The notes beneath the pieces were generated by a model. The model was not told the DNA's origin. It saw only the letters and a program-made list of their open reading frames with translations, and did not search any database. From contig JAVGWX010000014.1 of the NCBI GenBank assembly GCA_036924085.1, positions 34,849,936 to 34,913,935 of the forward strand: a DNA stretch of 64,000 bases, in the 5' to 3' direction. How positions within the stretch are numbered: position 1 is the first letter of the stretch; each line of letters opens with the position of its first letter. Shown one piece after another: positions 30,335 to 42,871 of this stretch. The translations under genes were made by a program, and so were the position numbers. Source of the stretch: Ariolimax columbianus. Taxonomy: Eukaryota > Mollusca > Gastropoda > Stylommatophora > Arionidae.

Positions 30335-30530
30335 GGAAAGGTAATGAATAACCTTAGATAGGAGGATGATACAGTTTTGATTGCAAAAAAAATGAGCAAG
30401 AATTGCCGGAGCTTATGACAACAAAATATTTAAAATAAAACAAGAATCTGAATTAGACTTAAACATAATGAAAATAAATACTATGATACTTGGGAAAAAT
30501 GACAAGAAACCCTATTTGCGGAGACAAATG
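30335..30530 (+). pseudogene. Degenerate RT fragment around motif C, unit 1
   Basis: Plus-strand pieces in different frames read NNLR--DDTVLIAK, NEQELPELM and SELDLNIMKINTMILGKNDK, the order seen around the RT YADD motif and the following LN--KT-M segment. The usual Tyr-Ala before DD is lost and two frameshifts are needed. Confidence 0.6.
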
Positions 30531-30542
30531 TAAGATCAACTA

Positions 30543-30576
30543 CTGTCTGTCTGTCTCTCTTCTCTCTCTCTCTCTA
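30543..30576. repeat. (CTGT)n(CT)n microsatellite, unit 1
   Basis: A short run of CTGTCTGT followed by CTCTCTCT. The unit 2 equivalent is 55983-56016. Confidence 0.85.
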
Positions 30577-30909
30577 CTTTGGTCTTGTTGTTTCTCTGTA
30601 CTCTCAACAATCAATACAGACTACCAACTAATGTGTGACAATTACGAACTGTTTTGACAATATAAAACATTCCAATATACGCCACCCACTTGAAGTTAAG
30701 GAACAACACAAAATACACAAAGGAGTAAAGTTCACGAACAAAACCATGGCTTGAAAATCTGCCAACCCGCCCAACAAACTATTGATTATGTCAAGGAAAG
30801 AATGTCAGAATGCAAACACAGTCAACTCGCTGCTTACATTCACGAATCTATCAAAAAATACACAAATACTGCAGTCGGGGATGTTGTGGAAGAAACTTCA
30901 CTATAAGAG
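30577..30909. other. Non-coding end of unit 1
   Basis: No gene recognised. The sequence passes without a break into unit 2 at 30910 and is repeated before unit 3 (56017-56349). Confidence 0.5.
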
Positions 30910-33163
30910 GTCTGAGTTTTTGTAAGATGAAGGAAGACAGCTACTATCCTCGCTGTCTTGACTTACAGTAACACGGATATGTAAATGTATGTCCATATCA
31001 GTAATTACCGCTGGAGATGAGGTACTAGAGACCTCATTGTTCGGACACACACACGAGTCCATATACTGGCCAGTACGTCCTGATAGCACCAGAAGGACTA
31101 CGGTCTGGGGTGGAAAATTGCAAGCCTTCGCAACAGAATCTAAAAAAGGCAAACCTCTAATCAAACCAAAAACTTAAGCTTTTGTGAAAACCAGTTCTCA
31201 TTTTCCTTAACAGTAAATCAGGTACTCATTTACAGCTGGAACAAGTTGCAACCACAAAGAAGCATCCACTCTAACAACGTTGCATCTTACGCTCTACATG
31301 TACAAATACTGTGGTCTTACGTTTCCTTTAACATGTCTCAATGGGAATCCCAACTTTTTTCTTCTGCTTATCTCATAGAATAATAATTCTTTCATTATTG
31401 TATGCTCAAAGATCTATTTAGTTGTATTTTTGTTAGTCAGTGATCAATTTTGTGTTATTATTAGTGTCATGATTATGATCATCGTCATTTTCTATCAACG
31501 TGAATCGTTCAGATGTTATGGGAGAGGTAGTTTTCTGTCGTGTGCCATCTTTGTCGCCCATGTTGTTAACATTCAAACAAATTAAAAAAAATTTAGAGTT
31601 ATCCCATCATAAAAAATTCGCGTGAGAGATTCTGGCTTGGGCGTCTCCCCTCTTTATCCAGGTACAACCTAGAACGAGTGAGCTATGGCCCTACACCAGA
31701 ACCACATGGACGTGTACATTGGCATCTGTACACTGAAGGCGATAGGTGTTAATTATCCACCCGACCAAATTTCTCACGCTTGTTGTCGTCCTCGTGCACG
31801 ACATATGGGGAGGAACAGCTCGCGACCCCGGGCGCTCGTCGGCGACGATTGTGACAGCAAAGCCGTGCTTATCACAAGAGCTGAACCTTGAACCGCGACC
31901 GGCGTCGAAGTCATGGAGCGAACTAGACAAGTAACTGGCAGAAGACAACACTGGCTGCTCCTGTAGCTGAAACTACTACAGTTACAATTTGTATATATGC
32001 TGATACCTGTTTAAGCTAGCTCTGTTGTGGTAAAAGCGGCTTGCATATTGTTTTTTTTTAATTAATTAAATAATATCCATAAAATGCAAAGAAATTTTAG
32101 AAATTGCCCAAGAGTAGAGTTTGTCTAGTATGCTGTATTAAACACAGCCTTAACTATTAGAAATATTTCTTTATTTTCATGTATTTATTAAATAATGCAG
32201 ATCGTTGTGGTTTCGTTTATTACATCCCTTTGTTTTGAATATATTGCCAATGTGACGAAGTAAATATTGCCCATCTAAATACAGCTCACTACTAGGCAGT
32301 GCAACTATTTTCTAGCTAATAGAAAATCCTGTGCTGAAAGTTGTTTATGGTTAAGCATGTTTATATTGCGCGTGTGCTACTTCATACATTTTTCAAGCGT
32401 TGGATGTAATGAGATGTAAGCAAAGGTATGTAGACTTTCTTGTTATAAATTTCTCGATCATATCATCTGTAGTAGATTGTAAAGCTCACTGTAAATATCC
32501 TAATTTTAAACAGGACACCCATTACCGTCATTATAATAATACTTGTCATATGGAATCTTGCATGTTTACTGTTACTGATTAAATGTAGATGTAGTATTCA
32601 TAATATAATATTTTAAAAACAAAAACATCAAATTGACCCTAATTCCAGTATGCGTTTGTTTCTTGTTTATTTCGTTATTTCATAAGACAAGATGCATAAG
32701 TTGTCATATTCATGAATGTTAACACACAACTATTAAAGTACACATTCTTTAAATCCAGGTATTGGTAAAATTGCTCTTTGTTGTCACTCTGTGTGCATAT
32801 GGTATATTTGAGTAATGGATTTAATAATATACACCAAATGGAAAGCCTGGTAGTAATGCATACCTTTTTATTTTAAACATACATTTTTTTACGCTGGACA
32901 TATTTCTTTGCATTGTGTATGTGTGCGTATGACTGTGTAAAGCCCTACAGTATTGATAGATTTTCTAAACTTGGTAAAACATTTTATGTACTGTTTCTAT
33001 TCTAAAAATGCAGCTCTAGAATTGCATACAGAACCCCTTTGTTTAGTTCTGTTGTCGTTGATTCAGCTATTTAGGTACTACATACTCAGTAGGAGTTTGG
33101 CTTGTTTTAAAATGCCAGAGTATACAAACTACCCAAGGGTTTGAGAGTCGATAATGCTATTGT
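30910..33163. other. Unit 2 start, empty LINE site and AT-rich stretch
   Basis: Non-coding DNA corresponding to 1-1065 plus 6774-7963. The single TAGCTGAAACT at 31964-31974 is the pre-insertion site of the unit 1 LINE. Confidence 0.7.
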
Positions 33164-35311
33164 AGTTAACGTGTTGATAGTAAGATAATATGTAGGAACT
33201 TAAATAATGTTGTGTGTGTGTAAACATATGGATAGTAAGATACTATGTAGTAAATTAAAGTTTGGTATCAGTCTGCTAATATTTGATAGTGACATACTAT
33301 GAAGGACATTAAAGCTCAGTGCTAGTCTGCTAACACGCTTAGTATTGGTGTGTTAACATGTGGATAGTAAGATACAATGTAGAATTAAAGCTCGGTGTCA
33401 GTCTGTCAATATGTGAGATACTAAGTAGGACATTAAAACTCAGCATTAGTCTGTTAACACGCTTGGTGTTGGTGTGTTCACATGTGGATAGTAAGATACA
33501 ATGTAGAAGATTAAAGCTTAGTGTCAGTCTGGCAATATGTGAGATACTAAGTAAGACATTAAAACTCAGCGTTAGTCTACCAACATGTAAGATAATATTT
33601 ACACCATTAAATCCTGGTGTTCCTCTGTTAACATGCAGATAAAGAGATAATATGTTAGACATTAAAACTCCATTTTAGATCTCTAGCGTGTGAAAATTTA
33701 TCTTTCCTCTTTGTGTTCAGGATTCTTTGGTCATGCTATATCTGCAGGATAGTCATCATGATGCAGTCTGTAGTCTTTACCAGGCCAGAGTGGCTGCCCC
33801 ATAGCTTTTGTTTCAGTTATGTATCCTCTGGCATCTCATTTCACTATAACGTGGTGTCTTCTAACATGGTGACAGTAAAATGCTATGTAACACACACATT
33901 TTTGTGTTGGTCTGTTAATATTTGTAGGACTATAGAGTTTGGTGTCGCTCAACATCTGTTGCCATGTGGAAAGTAAGATAATATGTAGAGTATCAAATCT
34001 GTGTTGGTCTGTTAACATTTGGATAGGAAGATAATATGTGAGGTATCAAATCTTAGTGTTGGTCTGTTATGATGTGGATAGTAAAATAATATGTAGGATT
34101 GGCAAATCTTGATGTTTTGATTTTCTGTTATCATGTGGATAGTAAAATACTCTTTAGAGTATCAAATCTTGGTGTTGGTCTATTAACATGTGGATTCAAA
34201 GATAAAATGAAGGACATTGAAGGTTGGTGTAGATCTGTTAATATGTGATTAGTCGGATAATATGTAGGACATTAATGGACTTGGTCAATTTGTTAAGATG
34301 TGGATAGTAAGATACTATGTGGGATAGTAAAGCTTGTTGTTGGTCTACATCTTTTGCTATGTGAATATCAAGATAATAAATAGGACATTACACCTGGGTG
34401 TTTCCATGGTGATAGTAAGATAAAAAGATAATTAAGTCTATTGCTCATCTTTTTATATGTGGAAAGGAAGATCATTTAAAACATTTTTTTTAAAGGGTAA
34501 GGCTCAGTGTGGTTCGGTTAATATATTGAAAGTAAAAATCGATTTAGGACATTACAGTTTGTTGTTGGTCTGTTAACATGGAGACAACAGGATACTGTTT
34601 AGGACATTAATTCTTGGTGTCTGTCTGTTTACATATGGAAGGTATGACATTGTATAGGACATTAAAGCTCTGTAATTCCATGTTAACATCTGGGTAGTAG
34701 CAGTATAGGATAGTAATGCTAAGCGTTGGTTTGTTAATACATGTGTTTTTTAAGATACTGTGTAGGACACATGTTTTTGGTGTTGGTCTGTAAACATGAG
34801 GATAGTAAGATAGTATGTATGACATTACAGCTTAGTGTTGATGTTATCAAGAGGATAGATACTATATACAACATTACATCTCAATTGTTATGTGTTAACA
34901 TTTGAATATTAAGAAAATATGTAGGACATGAAAGCTCACTGTTGGTGGTCTAATGAGTGGATAGTACAATGCTATTGGGGAATGTAAAGCTTGCTGTTGT
35001 TCTGTTAACATGTGGATAGTAAGATTATGTGTAAGGCATCAATGTCCAGTTTCTGTCTGTTTACCTAGGGATAATAATATACTATGTAGGTCATCTATTC
35101 ATGGTGTTGGTCTGTTTTCATGTGGATAGTGAGATAATATACACAACATTATATCTTGGCTGTTGTGTATTAACATTTTGATGTTAAGAAAATATGTAGG
35201 ATACTTTATAGGACTGTTAAGCTTGGTTTCCATCTGTCAGAGTGAGGTCAGTAAGATAGTATGTTGGGCACCAATGCTTTGAGGTAGATTTGTTAACATC
35301 GGAATTGTAGG
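33164..35311. repeat. Degenerate 55-bp minisatellite, unit 2
   Basis: Collinear with 7964-10110, with the same interruption near 33665-33850. Confidence 0.9.
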
Positions 35312-35315
35312 ATGT

Positions 35316-35921
35316 GAGGGCGTGTTCAAATGACACCGGACCTAATTGTACAAAGTAAATATACATATGATGTGCATGATGACGTCACTTCTGATGTAAG
35401 CAGCACATACCAGCAGTCTAGTTGACCACATTTCATTACCCTCTGACTCATAGTTTCCTCAGCAGACTGTTGAAATCGTAGAGAGTGTGATACAGAATTC
35501 TTCAAGAGTTGATCAGCGAGCGGTGATTCGATTTCTAACAGCTGAAGGATGTCGACCAGTTGATATTCATCGCAGAATGCTGGCAGTGTATATGGTGACA
35601 AAAGTGTGGCAAACGTACGCAAGCTCCGGCAACGGTCCACCCTACTGCATCATTGCTGCATCAATTTTGGCCATGGCATCTTCTGATGCAACATTATGCG
35701 TCTGACCTGGTATCGGATGATCTTTCATTAATTCGCGTCCTTATCTAAATATCGTTGTCCAGTTCTTCACTATTGTCTTCGACACACACTTTTGACACTA
35801 TACATTACCTGCATTTTGCGATGAATGTCAGCTGGTCGACATCCTTCAGCTGTTAGAAATTGATTCACTGCTTGACCGAGAACTAAGTCTTCTACTAGTG
35901 GTTTCACACCTCCACGCCCCA
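35316..35921. mobile_element. Palindromic mariner-family remnant, unit 2
   Basis: Same structure as 10115-10720. The plus-strand arm reads GCRPVDIH here instead of GCRSVDIH, the more usual mariner sequence. Confidence 0.65.
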
Positions 35922-36065
35922 TAAGGGGAATATCGGGCAGCTTCCCGCCCGCGTTGATCGGCGGACGGCAGAGACCTCTTTCTGCGGCTGAACCGGATCG
36001 GGCTGGGACATGAGCCCCAGGTCCCAACCCTATCGTAGCCTCCCATCGCAGTGGTGCTGAGATTT

Positions 36066-36444
36066 AGGGCGGGATTCCGGCTTAGAGGTGTTCGGCCGTA
36101 ATCCCTCCTATGGTAGCCTCGTGCCGTTGGCTTATCAGCCTAGCACGTGGACCAACTGTCTGCGATTTGCGATTTCTCTCGAGTTGTGCAGGACTACAGT
36201 AGCAACACCCTGTCATTAGTAGGGTAAAACTGACCTGTCTTCTGAGGGTCTAATACCAGCACCCGTTCACTATTAAACCCAACGCATCAATAGAGGGCTT
36301 TTTAGTCAGTCCAAGTGTCTGGGACCTGCGATTTATGTAGGGTTAAGCAGGGTTACCGTAGCAGACGCTCTTTCATTAGGACGGTACAACTGACCTGTCT
36401 TCCGTGGGTCTAATATCAGCACACATTCCCTATTAGACCCAACG
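36066..36444 (-). pseudogene. 28S rRNA 3'-end fragments, two diverged copies, unit 2
   Basis: As in unit 1, with a 7-nt duplication (GCGATTT) near 36165 and few substitutions. Confidence 0.8.
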
Positions 36445-36823
36445 CCTCTCTGGAATCGATCCCTGATTCCCCGTTACAAACATGGTATGCATGTCACATT
36501 TGAAAGATGCGTCGCCGGCACATCAGGCCATGCGATCAGCACAAAGTTATCCAGAGTCACCAGTGGGGACGCCGCAACCCCGCGAGGGAAAACGACGATT
36601 GGTTTTGAACTTATAAAAGCGCTTTTTCCACGAGGGTCGGAGCTTGGTAAGCATGTATTAGCTCTAGAATTGCCACAGTTATCCAAGTAGGATCGTGAAA
36701 TCTAAGGAACCTTGACTGATTTAATGAGCCATTCGCGGTTTCACCGTGAGACAGTGTGAACTTAGACATGCATGGCTTAATCTTTGAGACAAGCATATGA
36801 CTACTGGCAGGATCAACCAGATA
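36445..36823 (-). rRNA. 18S rRNA 5'-end fragment (pseudogene), unit 2
   Basis: Matches 11238-11616, including the same internal ~25-nt deletion and the same fusion point to 28S sequence. Confidence 0.92.
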
Positions 36824-37458
36824 TCTGTCGGAGACGTACGAAGCACACACACACCAGTCGGCGAAGGGCGACTGATGTGTAAAAAGCCTCACTGGGACGG
36901 CCGCAGGCACTGACTGAAGGACGGACCCTCACTCCGTCGACCTAGGACCGCCTGACAGGGGCACGTACACACACCAGACAAACGACCAACCGACCGACCT
37001 GGTTAGCTCGGGGAGGGATGGCAGCGCTCTGTGCAGAATGGATCCCAACGGCCCCGACGATCAATTTCACTGGGACTGGAGACAATTTTCACCTGCCGGC
37101 CTGCCCTTCTCCCAAGGGTTGGTTGGGCTAGGACAGGGCATTCAGGCTGTATTCCTGCTTTCCATTTGCCGGTCACAAGCTCTTTGCGAGAGTCTGACCA
37201 CCAACGAGACGAACTGTCGAGCTCTGCTATAAGCCTTCGAAAAATTACCACAGACTGTTAAAGTTTCTCGATACGGACCAGAGTAGCGCACCTCCGCGAG
37301 GGCACGACAAAACAAACCGCGTCCAGATACCTATACGGGGAAAGGTGGACGAGCGTTTTCGGCACGCCCGCACTATCGCTCCGTCTGGTGGGGCTGAGAT
37401 CGCTGTACGAATACAGGGTTATAGTCAATCGCGGCGGTGAGAGAACTACCCCAGATCT
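36824..37458 (-). promoter_or_regulatory. 5'ETS-like / possible Pol I promoter region, unit 2
   Basis: Copy of 11617-12252 with scattered substitutions and a CCTCCGCGAGGGC form where unit 1 has two more bases. Confidence 0.5.
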
Positions 37459-37738
37459 ATGTAGGATATTAAAGCTTTATGTCAGTATGTTAACATGTGA
37501 ATAGTAAGATACTATGTAGGATATTATAGCTTTGTGTCAGTATGTTAACATGTGGATAGTAAGATACTATATAGGATATTAAAGCTTTGTGTCAGTATGT
37601 TAACATGTGGATAGTAAGATACTATGTAGGATATTAAAGCTTTGTGACAGTATGTTAACATCTGGATAGTAAGATACTATGTAGGATATTACAGCTTTGT
37701 GTCAGTATGTTAACATGTGGATAGTAAGATACTATTTC
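37459..37738. repeat. Clean 55-bp array, five copies, unit 2
   Basis: Same copy number and order of variants as 12253-12532. Confidence 0.92.
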
Positions 37739-38245
37739 AGTCATTAATGCTTAGTTTCAGTTTGTACATTATCTCAATTGTAGATCGATTTGAGTATTAG
37801 CTTCTGATGGTAAAACTGGTAGAGTTCGTAACCTAGTCCCTTCATGCTCCAGTCTCTCTTTTGTAGCCTGTGGAGTATAAAACATAGATATGAATGGCTC
37901 AAATACCACCCTGGAACACAACCAAGAACAAAACCTATGTTGTAACAAAAATGCCTTCATCAGGTACATCGGTTAATACACATAAGAATATCAAACCCAT
38001 CATGACAGTAGAGATGAATGTATTCAAAAGAGGGATGAATACATCAAAAAGTAATATGAACACAGAAGAGATACGAAGCTCATCATCTGTGTTGACCTGT
38101 GATCTGAAGTATCTTTTTACTTATGCACTTCATGGCTGTCAGTCGATGCAGATCCTGAGTTCAGTATATTTTGTCATGTGTTCTTATCTGCGTTTATGTG
38201 CTCATTTCTACATCCACAAAGTACACTACCACCTTCCATCTATTC

Positions 38246-38371
38246 CAGTACAGAGGTGTGGTTCCAATAAGAAAAAAAAAAGGCGTCCGGCAGGAAGATC
38301 CTATCTCACCGTACCTTTTCTCTGCGGGCTTCGAATCAACCATCTCGCGTTGCGATTGGGGGGACTTTTGA
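38246..38371 (+). pseudogene. RTE-type RT fragment, unit 2
   Basis: Copy of 13040-13165. Confidence 0.75.
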
Positions 38372-38372
38372 A

Positions 38373-38582
38373 TCAGCGTTGATGGCAGGTGTTTGTGTCT
38401 CGTGGGTACCAGACTGCTGTCGCTGTGCTCCAACGGTCATCAGTTTTCTGAAGCAGGTGACCAGCCCAACGATGCTTTACCTTGTCTGCGTGGGTAACTG
38501 TATCCTTCACGAATGCCATTTCACGAAGGTCGGTGTTGTGACAGCCTTTCAAACGTTGGTTGTGGAGCGTGATGCCGATCAT
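38373..38582 (-). pseudogene. RTE-type LINE C-terminal fragment, unit 2
   Basis: Copy of 13167-13376. Here the conserved segment reads KHRWAGHLL, closer to the family consensus than the unit 1 KHRWVGHLL. Confidence 0.75.
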
Positions 38583-38955
38583 ACGTCTATCAAGGGAGCC
38601 TTGGGTCCCTCTGGACTAAATTTCTTTTGTAAGAGTAAGAGACCACGTTTTTCCGGCACAGCACATTGCAGGTAAAACTGTGGAGTTGAATATGAAGGCG
38701 TCCAAGTTCTGGTCGTGGGTATGGTCTAGTGCCATCTATATGGACTAGAAAGTCGCCCATTCCTAGCGGCGACATCTTTTTAATTCTGGGTTTAGATCAC
38801 TGAACTGGCCACAACAAAACGAGACACCACCTGTACTCCAAGCTCAAGATAGGTACCACCAGCTCATGTTACTGCGGACTTACAAACATGACAGCACCAC
38901 ATGTACTTCAAGTCTGTCTCCAGCACCACATGTACATTATGTCTGCCCCAAGCAC

Positions 38956-39241
38956 ACAGATCTGAGGTGGATGTCCCCAGCACACAGTTCTGAGGTGGAT
39001 GGCCCCAGCACCCAGATCTGAGGTGGATGCCCCCAGCACACAGATCTGAGGTGGATGCTCCTTGATCTGAGGTGGATGCCCCCAGCACACATATCTGAGG
39101 TGGATGTCCCCAGTACACATATCTGAGGTGGATGCCCCCAGAACACAGATCTCAGGTGGATGCCCCCAGCACACAGATCTCAGGTGAATGCCCTCAGCAC
39201 ACATATCTGAGGTGGATGCCCCCAGCACACATATCTGAGGT
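38956..39241. repeat. 28-bp minisatellite, unit 2
   Basis: Copy of 13750-14035 with one variant (CAGGTGAATG). Confidence 0.92.
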
Positions 39242-39401
39242 GGATGCTATGGCCTAGTCTGACTCCCCTCAATGAGAAACTGTATGGCACTGCTGAGACA
39301 GTGACAACGCCAGCAGAATTTATTGAAGAATCGGAAGTCCAAATTGAAATGAGCAATGATCGCAGAAGAAAGAAGAAAAAAAGAAGAAGAATCTGTTATT
39401 G
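39242..39401 (+). pseudogene. I-like LINE C-terminus with (GAA)n tail, unit 2
   Basis: Copy of 14036-14195, one residue changed (AETVTTPAEF). Confidence 0.65.
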
Positions 39402-39540
39402 TCCGTTTAATGGCCAAAGTGGCTAGCTTGAATGTGCTAAATGAAGATAATGGATTGAGACAGATCTGTTAATTTATTTTGGAATCAAAATACAAGTTAA
39501 TAATTGGCGTATCCTATCTGGCATGGCGTCTTTCATTCGT

Positions 39541-39905
39541 TCATCAACTCGCTCACTCACTCACCTCTCACTTGCTCACATTTACTCACTCAACCCTTAT
39601 TCATAACACAGCCGCCTAGTTCCTCTGTCACTCATTCTCTCATTACTCACACACCCATTAAGTAACTCACTCAGTAACTTACCTCTTCCTTATCGCACTC
39701 ATCTACTGACTTGCTCTACCACTCACTTTCCAACTCACTCACACATTAACCCACCTACTCGCTCACCCATGACTAAATTGCCCCCTCTCTAACCCACTCA
39801 CCCCCTCTCATCATCCCTCACTCACTTTTCCACCCACTCACTCGTTCTCACCATTCCTCACTGACTCTATAACTCACTCACAAAATCTCATTCACTCCGC
39901 CTGTT
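39541..39905. repeat. Degenerate (CACT)n simple repeat, unit 2
   Basis: Copy of 14335-14700 with several substitutions. Confidence 0.8.
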
Positions 39906-40094
39906 GTCCATCACACACATCACACAGCCTTCAGTTCAAGTTCAGGACCGAAGAGTGACGGTCAAACGACTCTCTCTGATTCCAGGTCAAGTAACATACA
40001 GAACCTTACCGGAACATTTCTGACAGGTGGCTTCCATCCAACACTACATCAGGACTATTGATTGGACTTCTTCTAGCTTAAAGCGTAAGTTCTT

Positions 40095-40179
40095 CAACGT
40101 TTTTAAACTAAACAAATAAACTCATCTTCCTTTCATGATTACCAACATTTTTAAACTAAACAAATAAACTCATCTTCCT
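40095..40179. repeat. 48-bp tandem repeat, two copies, unit 2
   Basis: Two copies, at 40095 and 40143, where unit 1 has three. Confidence 0.9.
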
Positions 40180-41610
40180 TTCTTCTTCTTCATCGTACAC
40201 AGTCAGACATCAACCTTGATTTTTTCGAAAAAAAGCAGCGGTCATCCTGAAGCTGTCGACACTGCCATAGAGCTTGTCTAGTGTTGCCACTGGTGATGGC
40301 CACATCTGCTCTCTCTGATCCTCGTATGTCGGGCAGTTTACAGCAAATGCTCAGTGGTCATTTTCCCGGTACCACACGGGCATTCGTCAGTGCCACCTAT
40401 CTTCAATTTGTTGAATAGGTGGTACCTCAGTCTATTGTGGCCAGTGCGAAGTCTGAAAACCACGATCTGCTCTCTTCTGTTCAACTGGTAATAGGCATCG
40501 TTTTTTTGTGTAGCCAGTATTTTCGGTTTCCCATTTGGTCATGTATCTAGCTCTAATAAGCCGTTTTGACTCTTCGTATGTCATACTAGTATTTGGTTGT
40601 GGTAGTCTTGCACCTTCTTTTGCCAGTCTGTCTGCCTCTTCATTGCCTTGGATGTTGCAGTGGGATGGAACCCACTGTACCACTACCCTTTTTGGTTCCG
40701 GACTTCTGGCATAGTTGACAGAGTACTGCTCTTAAATCATTAAGTTCATTATTTTTCTGGCTTTTTAGTGCTGTGACTACGGCCAAGGCATCTGTAAGTA
40801 GGACTATATGGCTTTCATTTCTTTTACCTGTCACCATTTCTTTCAGTGCCGCCCTCAGTGCCTCTGCCCTGAAATTGCTTGTGTATTTTCCAGTAGCGAA
40901 TGACAGTGTTATTTTTCTGCCATTTGGTAGGTTCAGAAATGCTCCTGCCCCTCCGTTCTGTGCTGTGTTTGTTACAGAAGCGTTGGTGTATGCATGGGTC
41001 CAGTCCATGCTTGGGTAGTTTTTCGTTATGTAGCTCAGGGTAGTATCTCTTCTTTCTTTTTCAGTCTGGCAGTTTTTTTTTCCAATACCTGGTATATTTT
41101 CTACCACCTCTGGAAATATATGCTGCCTCCATGTAGGTTTTTGTACAGTTGGGATGGGCTTTGGTGTTGTTAGTGCGTTCATGTGGTCTTTGTGCATCTT
41201 TGCTTTGGCTATTTCTGCAAAGTTTCTCCGCTTTAGTTTCCCATTTCCAAAATTGTTTAGTCTGGTGCATTGGATGGTCAGTCAGTCTTCTGAGTTTCTC
41301 TGATTGCTGCTGGGCTCTGCAGTCTCTTCTGTCGGTCATGGATTGCAGTTTTGTAATCTTTTCAAGTTCTACAATTGGCGTTGACTTCATGCCTCCTGTT
41401 ATAACTCTCATGGCTTGGTTTTGGAGTTTGCTAATTTTATCGAAGTTTGCCTTTGCTGCTGTTGTCCATGCCGCAATGCCATACTCGAGAACTGGTCTCA
41501 CTCTTCCAGTGTACAGTTTCTTTAGTATACTTTCATCTGCTCCCCAGCTTGTGCCAGCAAGTTTCCTCATGATTGCCATTCTTTCTCTGGCTCTCATTCT
41601 TCATACTAGC
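40180..41610 (-). pseudogene. I-like LINE fragment: RT thumb and RNase H, unit 2
   Basis: Collinear with 15021-16455, including the TNAS change. Unit 2 adds its own damage: an extra T near 40507 and a changed base run near 40693, which split the RNase H frame into 41197-40640 and 40683-40432. Confidence 0.85.
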
Positions 41611-41634
41611 TGCCTGTGAGGAACAAACAGCACG

Positions 41635-42341
41635 TTATATCCTACCATTGATCAGTTTATATGTACTCTTCAGGACTGGTGGAGGAAGATTCATCATTCC
41701 ACAAAATGTCTGCAAATCTGAATGGCCACCACCGACACATTGCATAGCAAAAACCGCTCTCCTATTGATTGAGTGTACTTGTAAACTGTTGCTGATGTTG
41801 ACACTAATTTGGTGGTTAGAGGGGAAAGGAGTTTGTTTTTTGCACTTTCTGTTGCTGCACACAAATTCAAATTTACTGCCGAGTCCACGTCTTTCATGTT
41901 CAGTAAGTCTGACTTGGCTGTGACAAAATGCACAAACGAGCTGTGATGTAATCTGGTGACAGAGAATATCCAGGTCAATTATCCTGTTTCCTTCACCATT
42001 ATTATGATCATCATCTAGAACGTGTTCTTCCTCGCCTGTTGATTCTTCAAAATCTGTATCCGGATCATTATCATCAAAAACGTCACAAGGGTCTTTTATT
42101 TTCATCGATGATCGACTGTGAGTGGGCGTGGCACTACTGGTGTCAACTTTAGGGCTCTTACAAGACTTAGTAATAACTGTGTTGTTAGGAATAGAAAAGT
42201 CAACTTCACTACTGTTTCTACAACTGCATGCTGCTCACATTTAATTTCATCTGGATATAACTGTCTGTTTTTATTTGTAAACCTATTTCCATGAAACTTG
42301 CGCTTCCTGGATTGGTTACAATACTTTTTATCACTGGACAT
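41635..42341 (-). pseudogene. Mutator-like transposase N-terminal fragment, unit 2
   Basis: As at 16480-17186. The N-terminal part is open here from Met at 42341 (MSSDKKYCNQSRKRKFHGNR) because the unit 1 stop is a Gln codon. The frameshift near 42225 remains. Confidence 0.75.
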
Positions 42342-42731
42342 TATTGAGAATGTCAGTGATGAAACAAAATTTGTCGTACAGTATCGAACAAAATGTGTTA
42401 CCTCATAGGCGCATCCATTTGCAATAGAGTTATCTGACTTGGGGAGCGTTCCTTAATTAAAATAAATCTAAGGAGGTCCTAATTGTAGCTACACAGGAAA
42501 TGTGCATAGGTAAATTCACGTTTGTCTGAAAAAAAAAAAAATGTCTCTTCTTCCCAAACGAGTAAGACTTCTTATCTTTGAGAAGCCATAGTTTGGGAAC
42601 TAATTAATCGATTAAAAAAACTAAACAGAAATTTGTAGAAAATTGGTTGATCTTTAATTTGATACCATATATGTCGTGAAATTAAAAAAATAGTATTTGT
42701 TTGAAAATCCTGCTGATACTGCTACCTTAAG

Positions 42732-42871
42732 GAGATCCCAATCAAGGAAGCTAGGAATGCTGAGGTGGCTCTGTTATCTGGAAACCAGCAGGATGCTGAG
42801 GCTATCCTGTTACAGGCTGGTTTAATGTTTAGGACCATCATGTTAAACATCCAACTGTATAACTGGGACAG
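42732..42871 (+). CDS. IFT80: IFT80 exon, third from last (unit 2)
   Basis: 140 nt, same junctions as unit 1 (CCTTAAG acceptor, GTAGGA donor). Confidence 0.85.

Larger units (their letters stand above)
1..30909. repeat. Tandem unit 1 of ~25 kb array (with 5.7 kb insertion)
   Basis: This is the first of three head-to-tail copies. The sequence starting at position 1 recurs at 30910 and 56350 and stays collinear across the whole unit. Removing the 5.7 kb insertion at 1066-6762 and one copy of its 11-bp duplication leaves about 25.2 kb, close to unit 2. Unit 1 has its own minisatellite copy numbers: eight copies of the 53-bp repeat and three of the 48-bp repeat. The phase of the unit start is arbitrary because the true duplication breakpoint cannot be placed from a tandem array. 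Confidence 0.95.

Noticed and set aside
29795..30399. Long overlapping minus-strand frames of 138-195 codons
   Set aside because: All three frames are open only because of the 53-bp minisatellite, whose period shifts frame each copy.
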